From positions 124,001 through 188,000 of the forward strand of contig NZ_WIAY01000002.1 of NCBI RefSeq assembly GCF_009467805.1: 64,000 bases of DNA. The letters are read 5' to 3'. Positions within the stretch are counted from its first letter, which is position 1, and each line of letters begins with the position of its first letter. Of the stretch, positions 18,501 through 28,577 are shown piece after piece. Source of the stretch: Stenotrophomonas nematodicola (GTDB lineage: Bacteria > Pseudomonadota > Gammaproteobacteria > Xanthomonadales > Xanthomonadaceae). Below the pieces are notes generated by a model. That model had not been told where the DNA came from, ran no database searches, and saw only the letters and a program-made list of their open reading frames with translations. The position numbers were made by a program, and so were the translations under genes.

Positions 18501-19630
18501 GCCAGGCCAGGATCGACCACATAGCGGATGCGCGGCACGGTCAGCGAGGTTTCGGCCACGTTGGTGGCCAGCACGATGCGCCGTTTGCTGCCCGGGTTGA
18601 ACACCTGGTCCTGGTCCTTCACCGACAGCCGCGCGTACAGCGGCAGCACCTCGGTTTCGCGGTACTTGCGCCGTTCCAGGGACTGGTGCGCGTCGCGGAT
18701 CTCGCGTTCGCCGGGGAAGAACAGCAGGATGTCGCCGCGCGGATCGAGCCGGGTGATCTCATCCACCGCCGCCACCACCGCCTCGTTCAGGGTGCGCTCG
18801 CCGTCGCGGCCGCCCTCCTCGTCGCCGCCGCCCTCGCCTTCCAGCGGGCGGTAGCGTACTTCCACCGGGAAGGTGCGTCCCTCGACACTGATCACCGGCG
18901 CATCGTCGAAATGCTCGGCGAACCGCGATGTGTCGATCGTCGCCGACGTCACGATCAACTTCAGGTCCGGCCGCTTTTTCAACAGCTGCTTGAGGTAGCC
19001 CAGCAGGAAGTCGATGTTGAGGCTGCGCTCGTGGGCTTCGTCGACGATGATCGTGTCGTACTGCGAGAGCCAGCGGTCGCTGCTGATTTCCGCCAGCAGG
19101 ATGCCGTCGGTCATGAACTTGATGCGGGTGTCGTCGCCAACCCGGTCGGTGAAGCGCACCTGGTACCCCACCGTGGTGCCCAGCTCGGACTGGAGTTCCT
19201 GGGCCACACGGGTGGCCACCGCACGTGCGGCGATCCGTCGCGGCTGGGTGCAGCCGATCATCCCCGCCACGCCCCGTCCGGCGGCCAGACACAGCTTCGG
19301 CAGCTGGGTGGTCTTGCCCGACCCGGTCTCACCGGCAATCACCACGACCTGGTGGTCGCGGATCAGGGCGGTGATCCGTTCAGCTTCACGCGCAATCGGC
19401 AGGGTGTCGTCCAGACTGATCGTCGGCCGGTTCCGCGCGCGTGCCTCACGCCGCTGTACCGACGCCTGCAAGGCCTGCTCGAACGCGGCCGCCACCGCCG
19501 CATCGGCCGGTTTGGCGCGACAGCGCGAGAGCATCCCCAGCAAGCGACCGCGGTCGCGGCTCATCGCCCCGTCGATCGCGCGCTGTTGCAGGTGCAGAGA
19601 GGAAACGGAGGGTTTGTTGATAGCGGTCAT
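15524..19630 (-). CDS. hrpA: ATP-dependent RNA helicase HrpA
   Basis: 1368 residues, the usual HrpA size. Walker A is GETGSGKTTQ (about 100-109) and the DEAH box is at 197-200, followed by the helicase C domain, HA2 and OB-like regions and the long C-terminal DUF3418-type extension. HrpA is a DEAH/RHA helicase; E. coli HrpA is linked to resolving stalled or collided ribosomes and to mRNA processing. The ATG at 19630 is preferred to the TTG just before it. Large open frames on the opposite strand are antisense shadows of its high-GC codons. Confidence 0.95.
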   Translation of the reverse strand: MTAINKPSVSSLHLQQRAIDGAMSRDRGRLLGMLSRCRAKPADAAVAAAFEQALQASVQRREARARNRPTISLDDTLPIAREAERITALIRDHQVVVIAGETGSGKTTQLPKLCLAAGRGVAGMIGCTQPRRIAARAVATRVAQELQSELGTTVGYQVRFTDRVGDDTRIKFMTDGILLAEISSDRWLSQYDTIIVDEAHERSLNIDFLLGYLKQLLKKRPDLKLIVTSATIDTSRFAEHFDDAPVISVEGRTFPVEVRYRPLEGEGGGDEEGGRDGERTLNEAVVAAVDEITRLDPRGDILLFFPGEREIRDAHQSLERRKYRETEVLPLYARLSVKDQDQVFNPGSKRRIVLATNVAETSLTVPRIRYVVDPGLARVKRYSPRQKLDRLHIEAVSQASANQRKGRCGRVSEGICYRLYSEAEFLSRAEFTDPEIRRSSLAGVILRMLQLGLGRIEDFPFLEAPDERAIADGWQQLGELGAVDAERRLTPVGRQMARLPVDVKLARMLVAAQAQGCLRPMLVIAAFLGIQEPRERPPEARAAADNAHALFADGRSEFVGVLRLWDGYRQAHEDLTQSKLRGWCERHFLGFLRMREWRELHRQLRVLCEELGWTEEPAATALEPLLAGSSAPAPTRDDDARIKATRGQQHRAARLAREGKAEPLPATAAPASAAPADAREARGGFSEKVRAAAYQTLHRALIAGLPTQIGHRSDKGDFLAPRQRRFLPFPGSVLAKRPPPWLLTATLLDTQKIWGLTNAAIEPDWVIAELPHLLLRKHFDPHWSRAQGQVLASEQISLFGLVLAPKKPVHYGRIAPGEAHDIFVRQGLVTGEINTRASVIADNLKVLEQAREEEAKLRRAGIVADEGWQARWYLDRIPAEIHSATGLDTWWKGLAPDKRRALAWTLADLLPGEGSDADRYPAYLPLGDARLALHYRFEPGSEDDGVSLDVPLHLLNALDPARLSWLAPGFVADKASALIRSLPKAMRRNYVPAPDFGRAFAEAYPDPTADDIRGELARFLSRATGAQVAATDFDDAALESHLRMNLRLHDANGTLLATSRDLDALRARFGEKAGAAFAARAGRALAADGLRDFPATAIPLQVPGEAGVPAYPALVDDGESAALRIFADRNEALEQHPRGVRRLLEIALADKAKQARKQLPVPPKTGLLYAAIESQERLRGDLVEAAMNAVLADGLGDIRDPAAFAQRRDAAGKGLFGEAMARLKLAENILAHVAELKPQLEAPLMGWARGNLDDMEQQLAALIHPGFLRDTPADALAQLPRYLRAMILRAERAKRDPPRDQARMLELRPFLDALHEAEQRGQRDRPQWQELRWDLEELRVSLFAQELGAKSGISAKKLAQRVAALRRP

Positions 19631-19720
19631 CAATCGGATCGTTTTAAAACTTTGATTACATCTGAAAGGTTAGTCTGATCTATTGTGAAGGCCATCCCAT
19701 CCACAAGGAGGATATCCCCC

Positions 19721-20272
19721 ATGGCGAAAACCAAGACGCCGGCAAAGAAGACCCAGACCGGTAAGCAGAAGCTGGCAACGGCGGCCCCCTCGGCCCCGAA
19801 CATCGATATCGGGATCAAGGAAGGCGATCGCAAGAAGATTGCCGATGGGCTGGCGGCCTTCCAGGCGGATGCGTTCACGCTCTACCTGAAGACCCACAAT
19901 TTCCATTGGAATGTCACCGGGTCGATGTTCAACTCGCTGCACACCATGTTCGAGACCCAGTACACCGAGCAGTGGGCAGCCCTGGACGACGTTGCTGAAC
20001 GTATCCGTGCACTGGGCTTCAACGCCCCCGGCTCCTACCGCGAGTTCGCGGCCCTGACCTCGATCGCCGAGGAACCGGGCCTGACCGACAGCGCGGACTG
20101 GCGTGAAATGGTACGCCAGTTGGTCGCCGCCAACGAGGCCGTGTGCCGCACCGCCCGCAAGGTGCTTGATGTGGCCGCCGACGCCGACGACGCCCCGACC
20201 GAGGATCTGATGACCCAGCGCCTGCAGACCCACGAGAAGTACGCCTGGATGCTGCGTTCCTTGCTGCAGTAA
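19721..20272 (+). CDS. dps: Dps-family DNA-binding ferritin-like protein
   Basis: 183 residues. A Lys/Thr/Ala-rich N-terminal tail (about 25 residues) of the kind that binds DNA precedes a ferritin-like fold with the ferroxidase ligands in KTHNFHWNVTG and the D/E helix ALDDVAERIRALG. Dps protects DNA and oxidises Fe(II) with H2O2. The Shine-Dalgarno AAGGAGGAT ends 6 bp before the ATG at 19721 and is the strongest in the window, fitting high expression. The AT-rich 91 bp upstream, shared with hrpA, should hold the promoter; no clear OxyR site is recognised. Confidence 0.95.
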   Translation: MAKTKTPAKKTQTGKQKLATAAPSAPNIDIGIKEGDRKKIADGLAAFQADAFTLYLKTHNFHWNVTGSMFNSLHTMFETQYTEQWAALDDVAERIRALGFNAPGSYREFAALTSIAEEPGLTDSADWREMVRQLVAANEAVCRTARKVLDVAADADDAPTEDLMTQRLQTHEKYAWMLRSLLQ

Positions 20273-20298
20273 TCCCGCCGGGGCGTTGCCCCTCCTGT

Positions 20299-20320
20299 CC
20301 CCCCTTGGTCTCAAGGGGGG
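20299..20320. terminator. Hairpin after dps
   Basis: Perfect 9-bp stem CCCCCCTTG/CAAGGGGGG with loop GTCT, 27 bp after the dps stop. No T-run follows. Confidence 0.5.
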
Positions 20321-20406
20321 CTTCGTCCCCGGATGGCGCATCGCCGACGTTCAGATCCAGAGTCGACTGAGCCTCCTCAGGTCGCTCGGCCCTGTAAACT
20401 ACGTCG

Positions 20407-22212
<1,806 letters not shown>

Positions 22213-22306
22213 TGGGACCGTACGCGCTGACGGAGTGGGCTCCAGAGTTGAATCCCGCGTTCAGCCACGGATGCGCCGTCGCCGCGTTGGCGGTAAGGTG
22301 ACGCCC

Positions 22307-22696
22307 ATGACCGCCGGTGGCCTGCTCCTGCGCCTGATCCTGATGCTCAGCCTGTTGCTCAACGGGTTGAACGCCGCCTTGGCCGGGCCGATGGCGCTGG
22401 CAATGGCGCACCCGGTGGATGCTGCCGTCACCGCTCCCGCGCCGCCCTGCCACGGCCACGACGCCATGACCGCGCCGCCGCCGTCGGCGGTGCTCGACCA
22501 CGCCCAGGCACCGCAGCAGGGCGATCCCTGCAAGATCAAGGATTGCCTGCGCACCTGCGCACAGCAACCCAGCCTGGCCGTACAGATCGCCTGGATCGCC
22601 ACACCGCCCCCGCCCGCGCAGGCACCGCTGCCGCCGATCCGCGCCGGGCTGCCCAGCCTGCCGCTGGACCGCATCACCCGCCCTCCGATCGCCTGA
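22307..22696 (+). CDS. copL: CopL-family copper-responsive protein
   Basis: 129 residues. N-terminal signal or membrane segment (LLLRLILMLSLLLNGL), then a short His/Cys/Met-bearing region (PPCHGHDAM, DPCKIKDCLRTC) and a Pro-rich C-terminus. In Xanthomonas, copL lies directly before copA and copB and is needed for copper-induced expression of the operon; this gene has that place and size. How CopL senses copper is unsettled: it may be a metal-binding protein or act through its mRNA. The ATG at 22307 opens the signal segment; the frame upstream is non-coding. Confidence 0.8.
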   Translation: MTAGGLLLRLILMLSLLLNGLNAALAGPMALAMAHPVDAAVTAPAPPCHGHDAMTAPPPSAVLDHAQAPQQGDPCKIKDCLRTCAQQPSLAVQIAWIATPPPPAQAPLPPIRAGLPSLPLDRITRPPIA

Positions 22697-22800
22697 TCCC
22701 GCGCTCCCCGCGAGCGCCCGACTGACGCGATGCCCCGCGCTGCGTGCGCGGTTGGCGTATCGGCACCTGCGCGTGCCATTGGATCCGATTCGGAGCTGCA

Positions 22801-24579
22801 ATGTCTTTCCCAACCCAACCCGGCCCGGGCACGCTGCCCATGCCGTCGCGCCGCCTGTTCGTCCAGGGGCTGGCCGCCGGAGGCGTCGCCGCCGGCCTGG
22901 CCGCCACCGGCCTCAGCCCGCGCGCGTTCGCCGCCGCCGGTCCCGCGCTCGCTGCCGCCCCGCAGGTACTCAGCGGCCAGGCGTTCCAGTTGAGCATCGG
23001 CGAGTCGCTCGCCAACTTCACCGGCCGTACCCGCCCGGCAATCACCGTCAACGGCAGCCTGCCGGCGCCCATCCTGCGCTGGCGCGAAGGCGATACCGTC
23101 ACGGTCCGCGTGGCCAATGCGCTGCAGGGCCACCCCACGTCCATCCATTGGCACGGCATCCTGCTGCCAGCCAACATGGACGGTGTGCCAGGCCTGAGCT
23201 TCAACGGCATCGCGCCGGGCGAGGCCTACCAGTACCGGTTCACCCTCAAGCAGTCCGGCACGTACTGGTACCACAGCCATTCGATGTTCCAGGAACAGGC
23301 CGGCCTGTACGGCGCACTGATCATCGACCCGCTGCAGCCGGCGCCGTACCGCTACGACCGCGAACACGTGATCATGCTCTCGGACTGGACCGACATGGAC
23401 CCGGGTGCGCTGTTCCGGCGCATGAAGAAGCTCGCCGAGTACGACAACTACTACAAGCGCACCCTGCCCGACTTCCTGCGCGACGTGCGCCGCGACGGCT
23501 GGGCCGCGGCCACCGCCGACCGCGGCATGTGGGGCCGGATGCGGATGACCCCCACCGACATCTCCGACATCAACGCGCATACCTATACCTACCTGCTCAA
23601 CGGCACCACGCCGGCCGGCAACTGGACCGGGCTGTTCCGCAGTGGCGAGAAGGTGCTGCTGCGTTTCATCAACGGCGGCTCGATGACCTACTTCGATGTG
23701 CGCATTCCCGGCCTGAAGATGACCGTGGTCGCCGCCGACGGGCAATACATCCATCCGGTCACCATCGATGAATTCCGCATCGCACCAGCGGAAACCTTCG
23801 ATGTCATCGTCGAACCCGGCGGCCAGGATGCCTACACCCTGTTCTGCCAGGACATGGGCCGCACCGGTTATGCCGCCGGCACGCTGGCAGTACGCCACGG
23901 CCTGCAGGCCCCCATTCCCGCGCGCGACCCACGCCCGCTGCTGACCATGTCCGACATGGGCCACGACATGGGCGGCATGGGCCACGACATGAAGGGCATG
24001 GAAGGCGGCTGCGGCGCCAGCATGGGCCACGCCGCGCACGGCGGCAACGACAAGGCGCCGCGCCACGCGCCGAGCGAGACGGGCAATCCGCTGATCGACA
24101 TGCAGAGCATGGCCACCGAGCCCAAGCTCGACGATCCCGGCATCGGATTGCGCGACAACGGCCGCCAGGTGCTTACCTACGGCGCGATGCGCAGCCTGTT
24201 CGACGATCCGGATGGGCGCGATCCCGGCCGCGAGGTCGAGCTGCACCTCACCGGGCACATGGAAAAGTTCAGCTGGTCCTTCGACGGCATTCCCTTCGCC
24301 AGCGCGGAACCGCTGCGCCTGAACTACGGCGAGCGCATGCGCATCGTGCTGGTCAACGACACGATGATGCAGCACCCCATCCACCTGCACGGCGTGTGGA
24401 GCGACCTGGAAAACGCCGACGGCGACTTCCACCTGCGCAAGCACACCATCGACATGCCTCCCGGCACGCGCCGCACCTACCGCGTGCGCGCGGACGCACT
24501 GGGCCGCTGGGCGTACCACTGCCATCTGCTCTACCACATGGAAGCGGGCATGATGCGCGAAGTGAGGATTGAAGAATGA
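22801..24579 (+). CDS. copA: Periplasmic multicopper oxidase CopA
   Basis: 592 residues. The twin-arginine signal SRRLFVQGLAAGG (about 16-28) exports a folded protein. Copper sites are HWHG (116-119), WYHSHS (156-161), HPIHLHG, and the C-terminal HCHLLYHMEAGMM. A Met-rich loop (MSDMGHDMGGMGHDMKGME) is the usual extra Cu(I)-binding segment of CopA-type oxidases. It oxidises Cu(I) in the periplasm. Shine-Dalgarno CGGAG lies before the ATG at 22801. Its stop overlaps copB as ATGA. Confidence 0.96.
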   Translation: MSFPTQPGPGTLPMPSRRLFVQGLAAGGVAAGLAATGLSPRAFAAAGPALAAAPQVLSGQAFQLSIGESLANFTGRTRPAITVNGSLPAPILRWREGDTVTVRVANALQGHPTSIHWHGILLPANMDGVPGLSFNGIAPGEAYQYRFTLKQSGTYWYHSHSMFQEQAGLYGALIIDPLQPAPYRYDREHVIMLSDWTDMDPGALFRRMKKLAEYDNYYKRTLPDFLRDVRRDGWAAATADRGMWGRMRMTPTDISDINAHTYTYLLNGTTPAGNWTGLFRSGEKVLLRFINGGSMTYFDVRIPGLKMTVVAADGQYIHPVTIDEFRIAPAETFDVIVEPGGQDAYTLFCQDMGRTGYAAGTLAVRHGLQAPIPARDPRPLLTMSDMGHDMGGMGHDMKGMEGGCGASMGHAAHGGNDKAPRHAPSETGNPLIDMQSMATEPKLDDPGIGLRDNGRQVLTYGAMRSLFDDPDGRDPGREVELHLTGHMEKFSWSFDGIPFASAEPLRLNYGERMRIVLVNDTMMQHPIHLHGVWSDLENADGDFHLRKHTIDMPPGTRRTYRVRADALGRWAYHCHLLYHMEAGMMREVRIEE

Positions 24580-25511
24580 GCACGCTCACCGCTCACGCGC
24601 CCCGCCTGCTGACGGCGGCGCTGCTGGCCACCCTGTCAGCGCCCGCCTGGGCGCAGTCGCATGCGCATGCCACCGTGGCGGCGGACACGTCGCCACCCGC
24701 CACCGCCGGGACGACCTCCAACCCCGACCATGACGGCATGGACCACACCCGGATGGACCATGCGGCGATGGGTCACGCAGCACCCGCGCCGCGGGAACCG
24801 CTGGAGCCGATTCCCGCCGTCACCGAGGCCGATCGCATCGCCGCGTTTCCGCCGATCGACCACGACGCGATGGAACACGCGCCGGAGATCCACAGCATGG
24901 TGCTGATCAACCGCCTGGAGCAGTGGGACGGCAAACACGGCAATGGCCAGGCCTGGGAGGCCAGCGGCTGGATCGGCGGCAACATCAACCGCCTCTGGCT
25001 GCGCAGTGAAGGCGAACGCAGCGATGGCCGCACCGGATCGTCGGACCTGGAGCTGCTGTACGGCCGCAGCGTGTCGCCGTGGTGGGACGTCCTGGTCGGG
25101 GTGAAGCAGGACATCCGTCCTGCCGATTCGCGCACCTGGGCGGCCATCGGCATCCAGGGCCTGGCGCCGTACAAGTTCGAAACCTCCGCCACCGCCTACG
25201 TCGGCGAAGGCGGCCAGGTCGCAGCCACGGTCGAAGTGGAATACGAGCTGCTGCTGACCAACCGGTTGATCCTGCAGCCGCTGGTGGAGGCCACGTTCTC
25301 GGCCAAGGATGAACCCGAATACGGCACCGGTGCCGGCCTGAACAAGGTCGAGGCCGGCCTGCGCCTGCGCTACGAGTTCAGCCGCCGCTTCGCCCCGTAC
25401 ATCGGCATCAGTCACGAGCGCCTGTTCGGCGACACCGCCGACTATCACGCGGCCGCCGGCGAAGACGCGCGCGACACCCGCTGGGTCGCCGGCGTGCGGG
25501 TCTGGTTCTAG
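24576..25511 (+). CDS. copB: Outer membrane copper resistance protein CopB
   Basis: 311 residues with a cleavable signal (to about APAWA), then a His/Met-rich segment (HDGMDHTRMDHAAMGHA, DHDAMEHAPEIHSM) that should bind copper. The rest is a beta-barrel domain ending in the C-terminal aromatic WVAGVRVWF typical of outer-membrane proteins. CopB limits copper entry or sequesters it at the outer membrane. It is coupled to copA by ATGA. No copRS or copCD lies nearby, so regulation would be through copL or distant genes. Confidence 0.95.
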   Translation: MSTLTAHAPRLLTAALLATLSAPAWAQSHAHATVAADTSPPATAGTTSNPDHDGMDHTRMDHAAMGHAAPAPREPLEPIPAVTEADRIAAFPPIDHDAMEHAPEIHSMVLINRLEQWDGKHGNGQAWEASGWIGGNINRLWLRSEGERSDGRTGSSDLELLYGRSVSPWWDVLVGVKQDIRPADSRTWAAIGIQGLAPYKFETSATAYVGEGGQVAATVEVEYELLLTNRLILQPLVEATFSAKDEPEYGTGAGLNKVEAGLRLRYEFSRRFAPYIGISHERLFGDTADYHAAAGEDARDTRWVAGVRVWF

Positions 25512-25519
25512 GCCAGCAT

Positions 25520-25561
25520 GCATCCCGGGCGCCGCGTGCGCCCGGGGCATGCCCGGGATGC
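25520..25561 (+). terminator. Nested alternative hairpins after copB
   Basis: An 11-bp outer stem, GCATCCCGGGC (25520-25530) with GCCCGGGATGC (25551-25561), encloses a competing 9-bp stem CCCGGGCGC (25524-25532) with GCGCCCGGG (25538-25546). The left arm is shared, so only one can form. It follows the copB stop by 8 bp and probably ends the cop transcript. Confidence 0.55.
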
Positions 25562-25597
25562 CGTAAGCTGCCGCACCGTTTCCCCATCCGCGCTCCC

Positions 25598-26110
25598 ATG
25601 TCCCTGCATATCCGCCGCGCCACCGTGGCCGATGCCGACGCCCTCTCGGCCATCGCCATCGCGACCTACAACGAAACCTTCGGCGATTCGTATCCGCCGG
25701 ACGATCTTCACGCGTTCCTGCAGGCGCACTACAGCCCGGCACCGCAGCGCCGCGAGCTGGAGGATCCGCACAGCGCGGTGTGGCTGCTGGAAGAGGACGG
25801 GCGCGCGGTGGGCTATCTGGCAGCCGGCCCGAACGGATTGCCCCATGCCGATGCGCGCCCGGGCGATATCGAGCTGAAGCGCCTGTATGTGCTGGCACGC
25901 CACCAGAGCGGTGGTCATGGCGCGCGCCTGATGGACGCGTTCCTCACCTGGCTGGACCAGCCCGCACGCCGCACCCTGTGGGTGGGCGTGTGGTCGGAAA
26001 ACCACGGTGCGCAGCGCTTCTATGCGCGCTACGGCTGCGTGCCGGTCGGCCAGTACGACTTCGTGGTCGGCGACAGCCGCGACCTGGAGTTCATACTGCG
26101 CCGGCCCTGA
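25598..26110 (+). CDS. GNAT family N-acetyltransferase
   Basis: 170 residues with the GNAT fold: N-terminal IRRATVADADALSAI, the beta4/P-loop region ELKRLYVLARHQSGGHGARLM and C-terminal FYARYGCVPVGQYDF. It transfers an acetyl group from acetyl-CoA to an unknown amine. It is clearly paralogous to the GNAT gene at 46683-47207 (shared NETFG/VETFG, WVGVWSENHGAQRFYARYG, RDLEFILRRP). It may be the last gene after the copper locus but is separated by the hairpin at 25520-25561. Confidence 0.85.
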   Translation: MSLHIRRATVADADALSAIAIATYNETFGDSYPPDDLHAFLQAHYSPAPQRRELEDPHSAVWLLEEDGRAVGYLAAGPNGLPHADARPGDIELKRLYVLARHQSGGHGARLMDAFLTWLDQPARRTLWVGVWSENHGAQRFYARYGCVPVGQYDFVVGDSRDLEFILRRP

Positions 26111-26131
26111 GACCGGCGCAGCCGGTCCGGC

Positions 26132-26425
26132 TCAGAAGTCGAACAGGTCCGACAGGAAGCTCTCCTTCTTCTTCTTGCGATAGCCCTGCTGGTCGCCGTA
26201 CTGCTGGCCCAGATGACGCGTATCGCGATGCTGCACCGCCGGAGGCGGCGGAGGCGCGGCCGAACGTACCGGTGCCGGCGCGGCGCCGCCCACCGAGCGT
26301 TCGATGATCTTGTCCAGTTCGCCACGGTCCAACCAGACGCCACGGCACTGCGGGCAGTAGTCGATCTCGATGCCCTGGCGCTCGGACATCACCAGCGCCT
26401 GGGTCTTGCATACGGGGCATTGCAT
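26132..26425 (-). CDS. TFIIB-type zinc-ribbon protein
   Basis: 97 residues. CxxC pairs at C3/C6 and C24/C27 flank IEIDYCPQCRGVWLDRGEL, the signature of the zf-TFIIB family of small bacterial proteins. A Pro/Ala-rich linker leads to a Lys-rich tail (KKKKESFLSDLFDF). The start MQCPVCK at 26425 places the first CxxC at the N-terminus as in the family; the seven extra upstream codons are unlikely. The family has no established function. It is convergent with the acetyltransferase gene, 21 bp away. Confidence 0.82.
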   Translation of the reverse strand: MQCPVCKTQALVMSERQGIEIDYCPQCRGVWLDRGELDKIIERSVGGAAPAPVRSAAPPPPPAVQHRDTRHLGQQYGDQQGYRKKKKESFLSDLFDF

Positions 26426-26577
26426 CGTCGCCACTCCATCGATCAAACCCCGACTCTACCCTGCCGTGGCTGAGTCCGGCGCAACGCCGCATGACCAACG
26501 GCCCCCCGACCTCTGCCCCATGATTGCGCGTTGCCAGCGCCGCACACTGCGCGCACCACACGCCAAGGAATCCGGCC

Positions 26578-27348
26578 ATGTCCGCCCCCCACCCCGGTCC
26601 CCGCTGGCTCAGCGCCAGCCTGATCGTCATCACCCTGCTGGTGTCGATCAACCTGCGTGATCTTGCCGGCTGGGCCGGCGTGCCGATTCCCGGCCTGCCC
26701 ATTCCCTTCGGCGGCGCCATCGTCGACAACGGACTGGGCGTGCTGCTGGTCCTTGCCGTTGCGGCCTGGCTGCGTCCCGGCCTGCCCCTCCGGCATGCCC
26801 TGGGGCTGGGCGGCAGCGGCTGGCAGGGTCCGGCCATCGTGCTGCTGGCCACCTTGCCGTGCTGGCTTGGCCTGTGGTGGCTGGGCGGCATCAGCGCAGA
26901 GGCGAGCCTGCTGCCGCTGGTGATGCTCGCACTGCTGTTTCCACTGGCCGAGGAGATCATCTTCCGCGGCTTCGGCTTCCTGTTCGCCCACCGCCATCAG
27001 GGCTGGCCCTGGTGGCCAGCGGCTCTGGTACAGGCGGTCATCTTCGGCGCCATCCACTGGTGGTCCTTTGGTGGTGGCGGCGGCATGGCACTACGCGTGT
27101 TTGCAATGACGGGCATCGGCGGCGTCGTGTTCGCCGTGCTGTGCCGCCTGGACCGCAACACGCTGTGGAGCGCCGTGGTGCTGCACGTGTCGCTGAACAT
27201 GGCCTGGAACGTCATGCAGGTAAACGATGCCACCGCCATCGGCTGGCAGGGCAACAGCCTGCGGCTGTCGGCCGCGCTGCTGGCCGTCGCCGGCGTGTAT
27301 CTGCTGCATCGGCATCGCACCCGCCGGGCCGCCTGCACGACCCGCTAA
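26578..27348 (+). CDS. CPBP family intramembrane metalloprotease
   Basis: 256 residues with six or seven hydrophobic helices. The CPBP (Abi) motifs are present: motif 1 EEIIFRGF (E125, E126, R130), motif 2 FGAIHWW (H160) and motif 3 LHVSLNMAWN (H203, N207). The family includes CAAX prenyl-protease-like enzymes and bacteriocin self-immunity proteins; no bacteriocin gene is nearby, so its substrate is unknown. The start at 26578 places MSAPHPGPRW before the first helix. Confidence 0.85.
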   Translation: MSAPHPGPRWLSASLIVITLLVSINLRDLAGWAGVPIPGLPIPFGGAIVDNGLGVLLVLAVAAWLRPGLPLRHALGLGGSGWQGPAIVLLATLPCWLGLWWLGGISAEASLLPLVMLALLFPLAEEIIFRGFGFLFAHRHQGWPWWPAALVQAVIFGAIHWWSFGGGGGMALRVFAMTGIGGVVFAVLCRLDRNTLWSAVVLHVSLNMAWNVMQVNDATAIGWQGNSLRLSAALLAVAGVYLLHRHRTRRAACTTR

Positions 27349-27404
27349 CCTTCGCCGCCCCATACTTGCGCGCCGTTTCCGGCCGACCCCAGGAATTCCG
27401 CGTC

Positions 27405-27806
27405 ATGTTGCTGTCCAAGCGCCACGTCATCCCGCGCGTACTGCTGATCGAAGACACCGAAGATACCCGCGAGCTCAGCCGGCTCGCGCTGGAGAGCCAG
27501 GCCTGCGAGGTGACGGCGGTGAGCACGGCCGAGGCAGCGCTGGGATTGCTGCGCGCGGGTGAGCGGTTCGACCTGGTGTTTACCGACGTGTGCCTGGGCG
27601 AGCTCAACGGAATCGACGCCGCCCACTGCATCCGCACCCATCACCCGGGTCTGCCGGTGCTGGTCACCTCCGGACTCGACCCGGCCGAGGTGACCGGGCG
27701 CCTGCGCGAGGGCATCCATTTCCTGCCCAAGCCGTACTCGATGAGCGAGCTGCTCGATGCCATCCGCACCTGTTTCGGTGTCATGGAAACCGGCCGCGCG
27801 GCCTGA
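27405..27806 (+). CDS. Orphan response regulator receiver
   Basis: 133 residues, a lone receiver domain with E16-D17 acidic residues, phosphoacceptor D61 in FTDVCLGELNG and K109 in FLPKPYS. There is no output domain and no adjacent histidine kinase, so it either relays phosphate to another protein or binds one directly. The start ATG at 27405 follows 56 bp after the CPBP gene. It differs clearly from PilG and PilH at the other end of the window. Confidence 0.85.
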   Translation: MLLSKRHVIPRVLLIEDTEDTRELSRLALESQACEVTAVSTAEAALGLLRAGERFDLVFTDVCLGELNGIDAAHCIRTHHPGLPVLVTSGLDPAEVTGRLREGIHFLPKPYSMSELLDAIRTCFGVMETGRAA

Positions 27807-27896
27807 GCGGCGCAGGCACGCGCCTTCATCCATTTTTCATCCGCGACTGGCATCGTTCGATCCACAGGGCCCGCCCGTGGGCCACGGACACGTGCC

Positions 27897-28565
27897 ATGC
27901 AGACCCGTCTTCTCTGGAGTGCCCCCCTGCTGCTGCTCGCCGGCCTCGCCGATGCGCGGGCCGATGATGTCGTCACCTGCGAAAGCCGCGACAACCGGTA
28001 TCACGCCTGCTCCCTGCCGTACGCCGGCCATGTCAGCCTGGACCGGCAGCTGTCCGGCGCGGACTGCCGCCAAGGCCGCAGCTGGGACTACGACCGCCGC
28101 GAGGTGTGGGTGGACGACGGCTGCCGGGCCACCTTCCGCGTGCAGGGAAGCGGCTCGCGCCACGACCGGGACAACGATGACAACCACGACGCCAAGGTGG
28201 CCGCCGGCGTGCTGATCGGCGCGGCCATCCTGGGCGCGATGGTCCACAACGCCAACAAGACATCCGACGACCGCTACGACGACACCCGCTACCAGGGCGC
28301 CCGGCACACATCGTATGTGCCGTCCTGGATGATCGGGGAGTTCGAGGGCTACAACGCCATGTACGGTACCGATATCCGCATGCGCATCGACGGCGACGGC
28401 CGCATGTCCGCGCAGGCGCGCGGCCAGACCCTGTCCGGCTGGGTCAACGGCGGCCGGCTGAATGTCGGCGACAGCGTGTTCGACATCAGCCAGAGCCGCG
28501 ACGGCTTTGTCACTACGGAGGTGGGCGATCGCCAGAACGAGGTGCGCTACCGACGCGTACGCTGA
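27897..28565 (+). CDS. DUF3011-domain exported protein
   Basis: 222 residues. Signal peptide to about DARA (residue 22), then one DUF3011 unit with cysteines in VVTCESRDNRYHACS and DDGCRATF, a short hydrophobic stretch VAAGVLIGAAILGAMV (about 100-115) and a C-terminal small beta domain. The same DUF3011 unit occurs three times in the protein at 49786-50721. The function of the domain is not established. The hydrophobic stretch could anchor it in the inner membrane after signal cleavage. Confidence 0.75.
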   Translation: MQTRLLWSAPLLLLAGLADARADDVVTCESRDNRYHACSLPYAGHVSLDRQLSGADCRQGRSWDYDRREVWVDDGCRATFRVQGSGSRHDRDNDDNHDAKVAAGVLIGAAILGAMVHNANKTSDDRYDDTRYQGARHTSYVPSWMIGEFEGYNAMYGTDIRMRIDGDGRMSAQARGQTLSGWVNGGRLNVGDSVFDISQSRDGFVTTEVGDRQNEVRYRRVR

Positions 28566-28577
28566 TCCTCGACGCCG

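Noticed and set aside
15665..19678. A 1337-codon plus-strand reading frame opposite hrpA
   Set aside because: It mirrors hrpA codon by codon. The composition is the usual high-GC antisense shadow and no start signal precedes it. hrpA has a clear family match on the other strand.
22261..22306. Longer CopL with 61 extra residues from an upstream start
   Set aside because: The extra residues lie within recQ and the leader and would bury the signal segment. The ATG at 22307 puts the hydrophobic segment at the N-terminus.
26578..27348. Bacteriocin self-immunity system
   Set aside because: The CPBP family includes immunity proteins, but no small toxin precursor, leader peptidase or export gene lies nearby.
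27349..27404. Two-component pair with the orphan receiver
   Set aside because: No histidine kinase is encoded on either side of the receiver gene; the upstream neighbour is a membrane protease.
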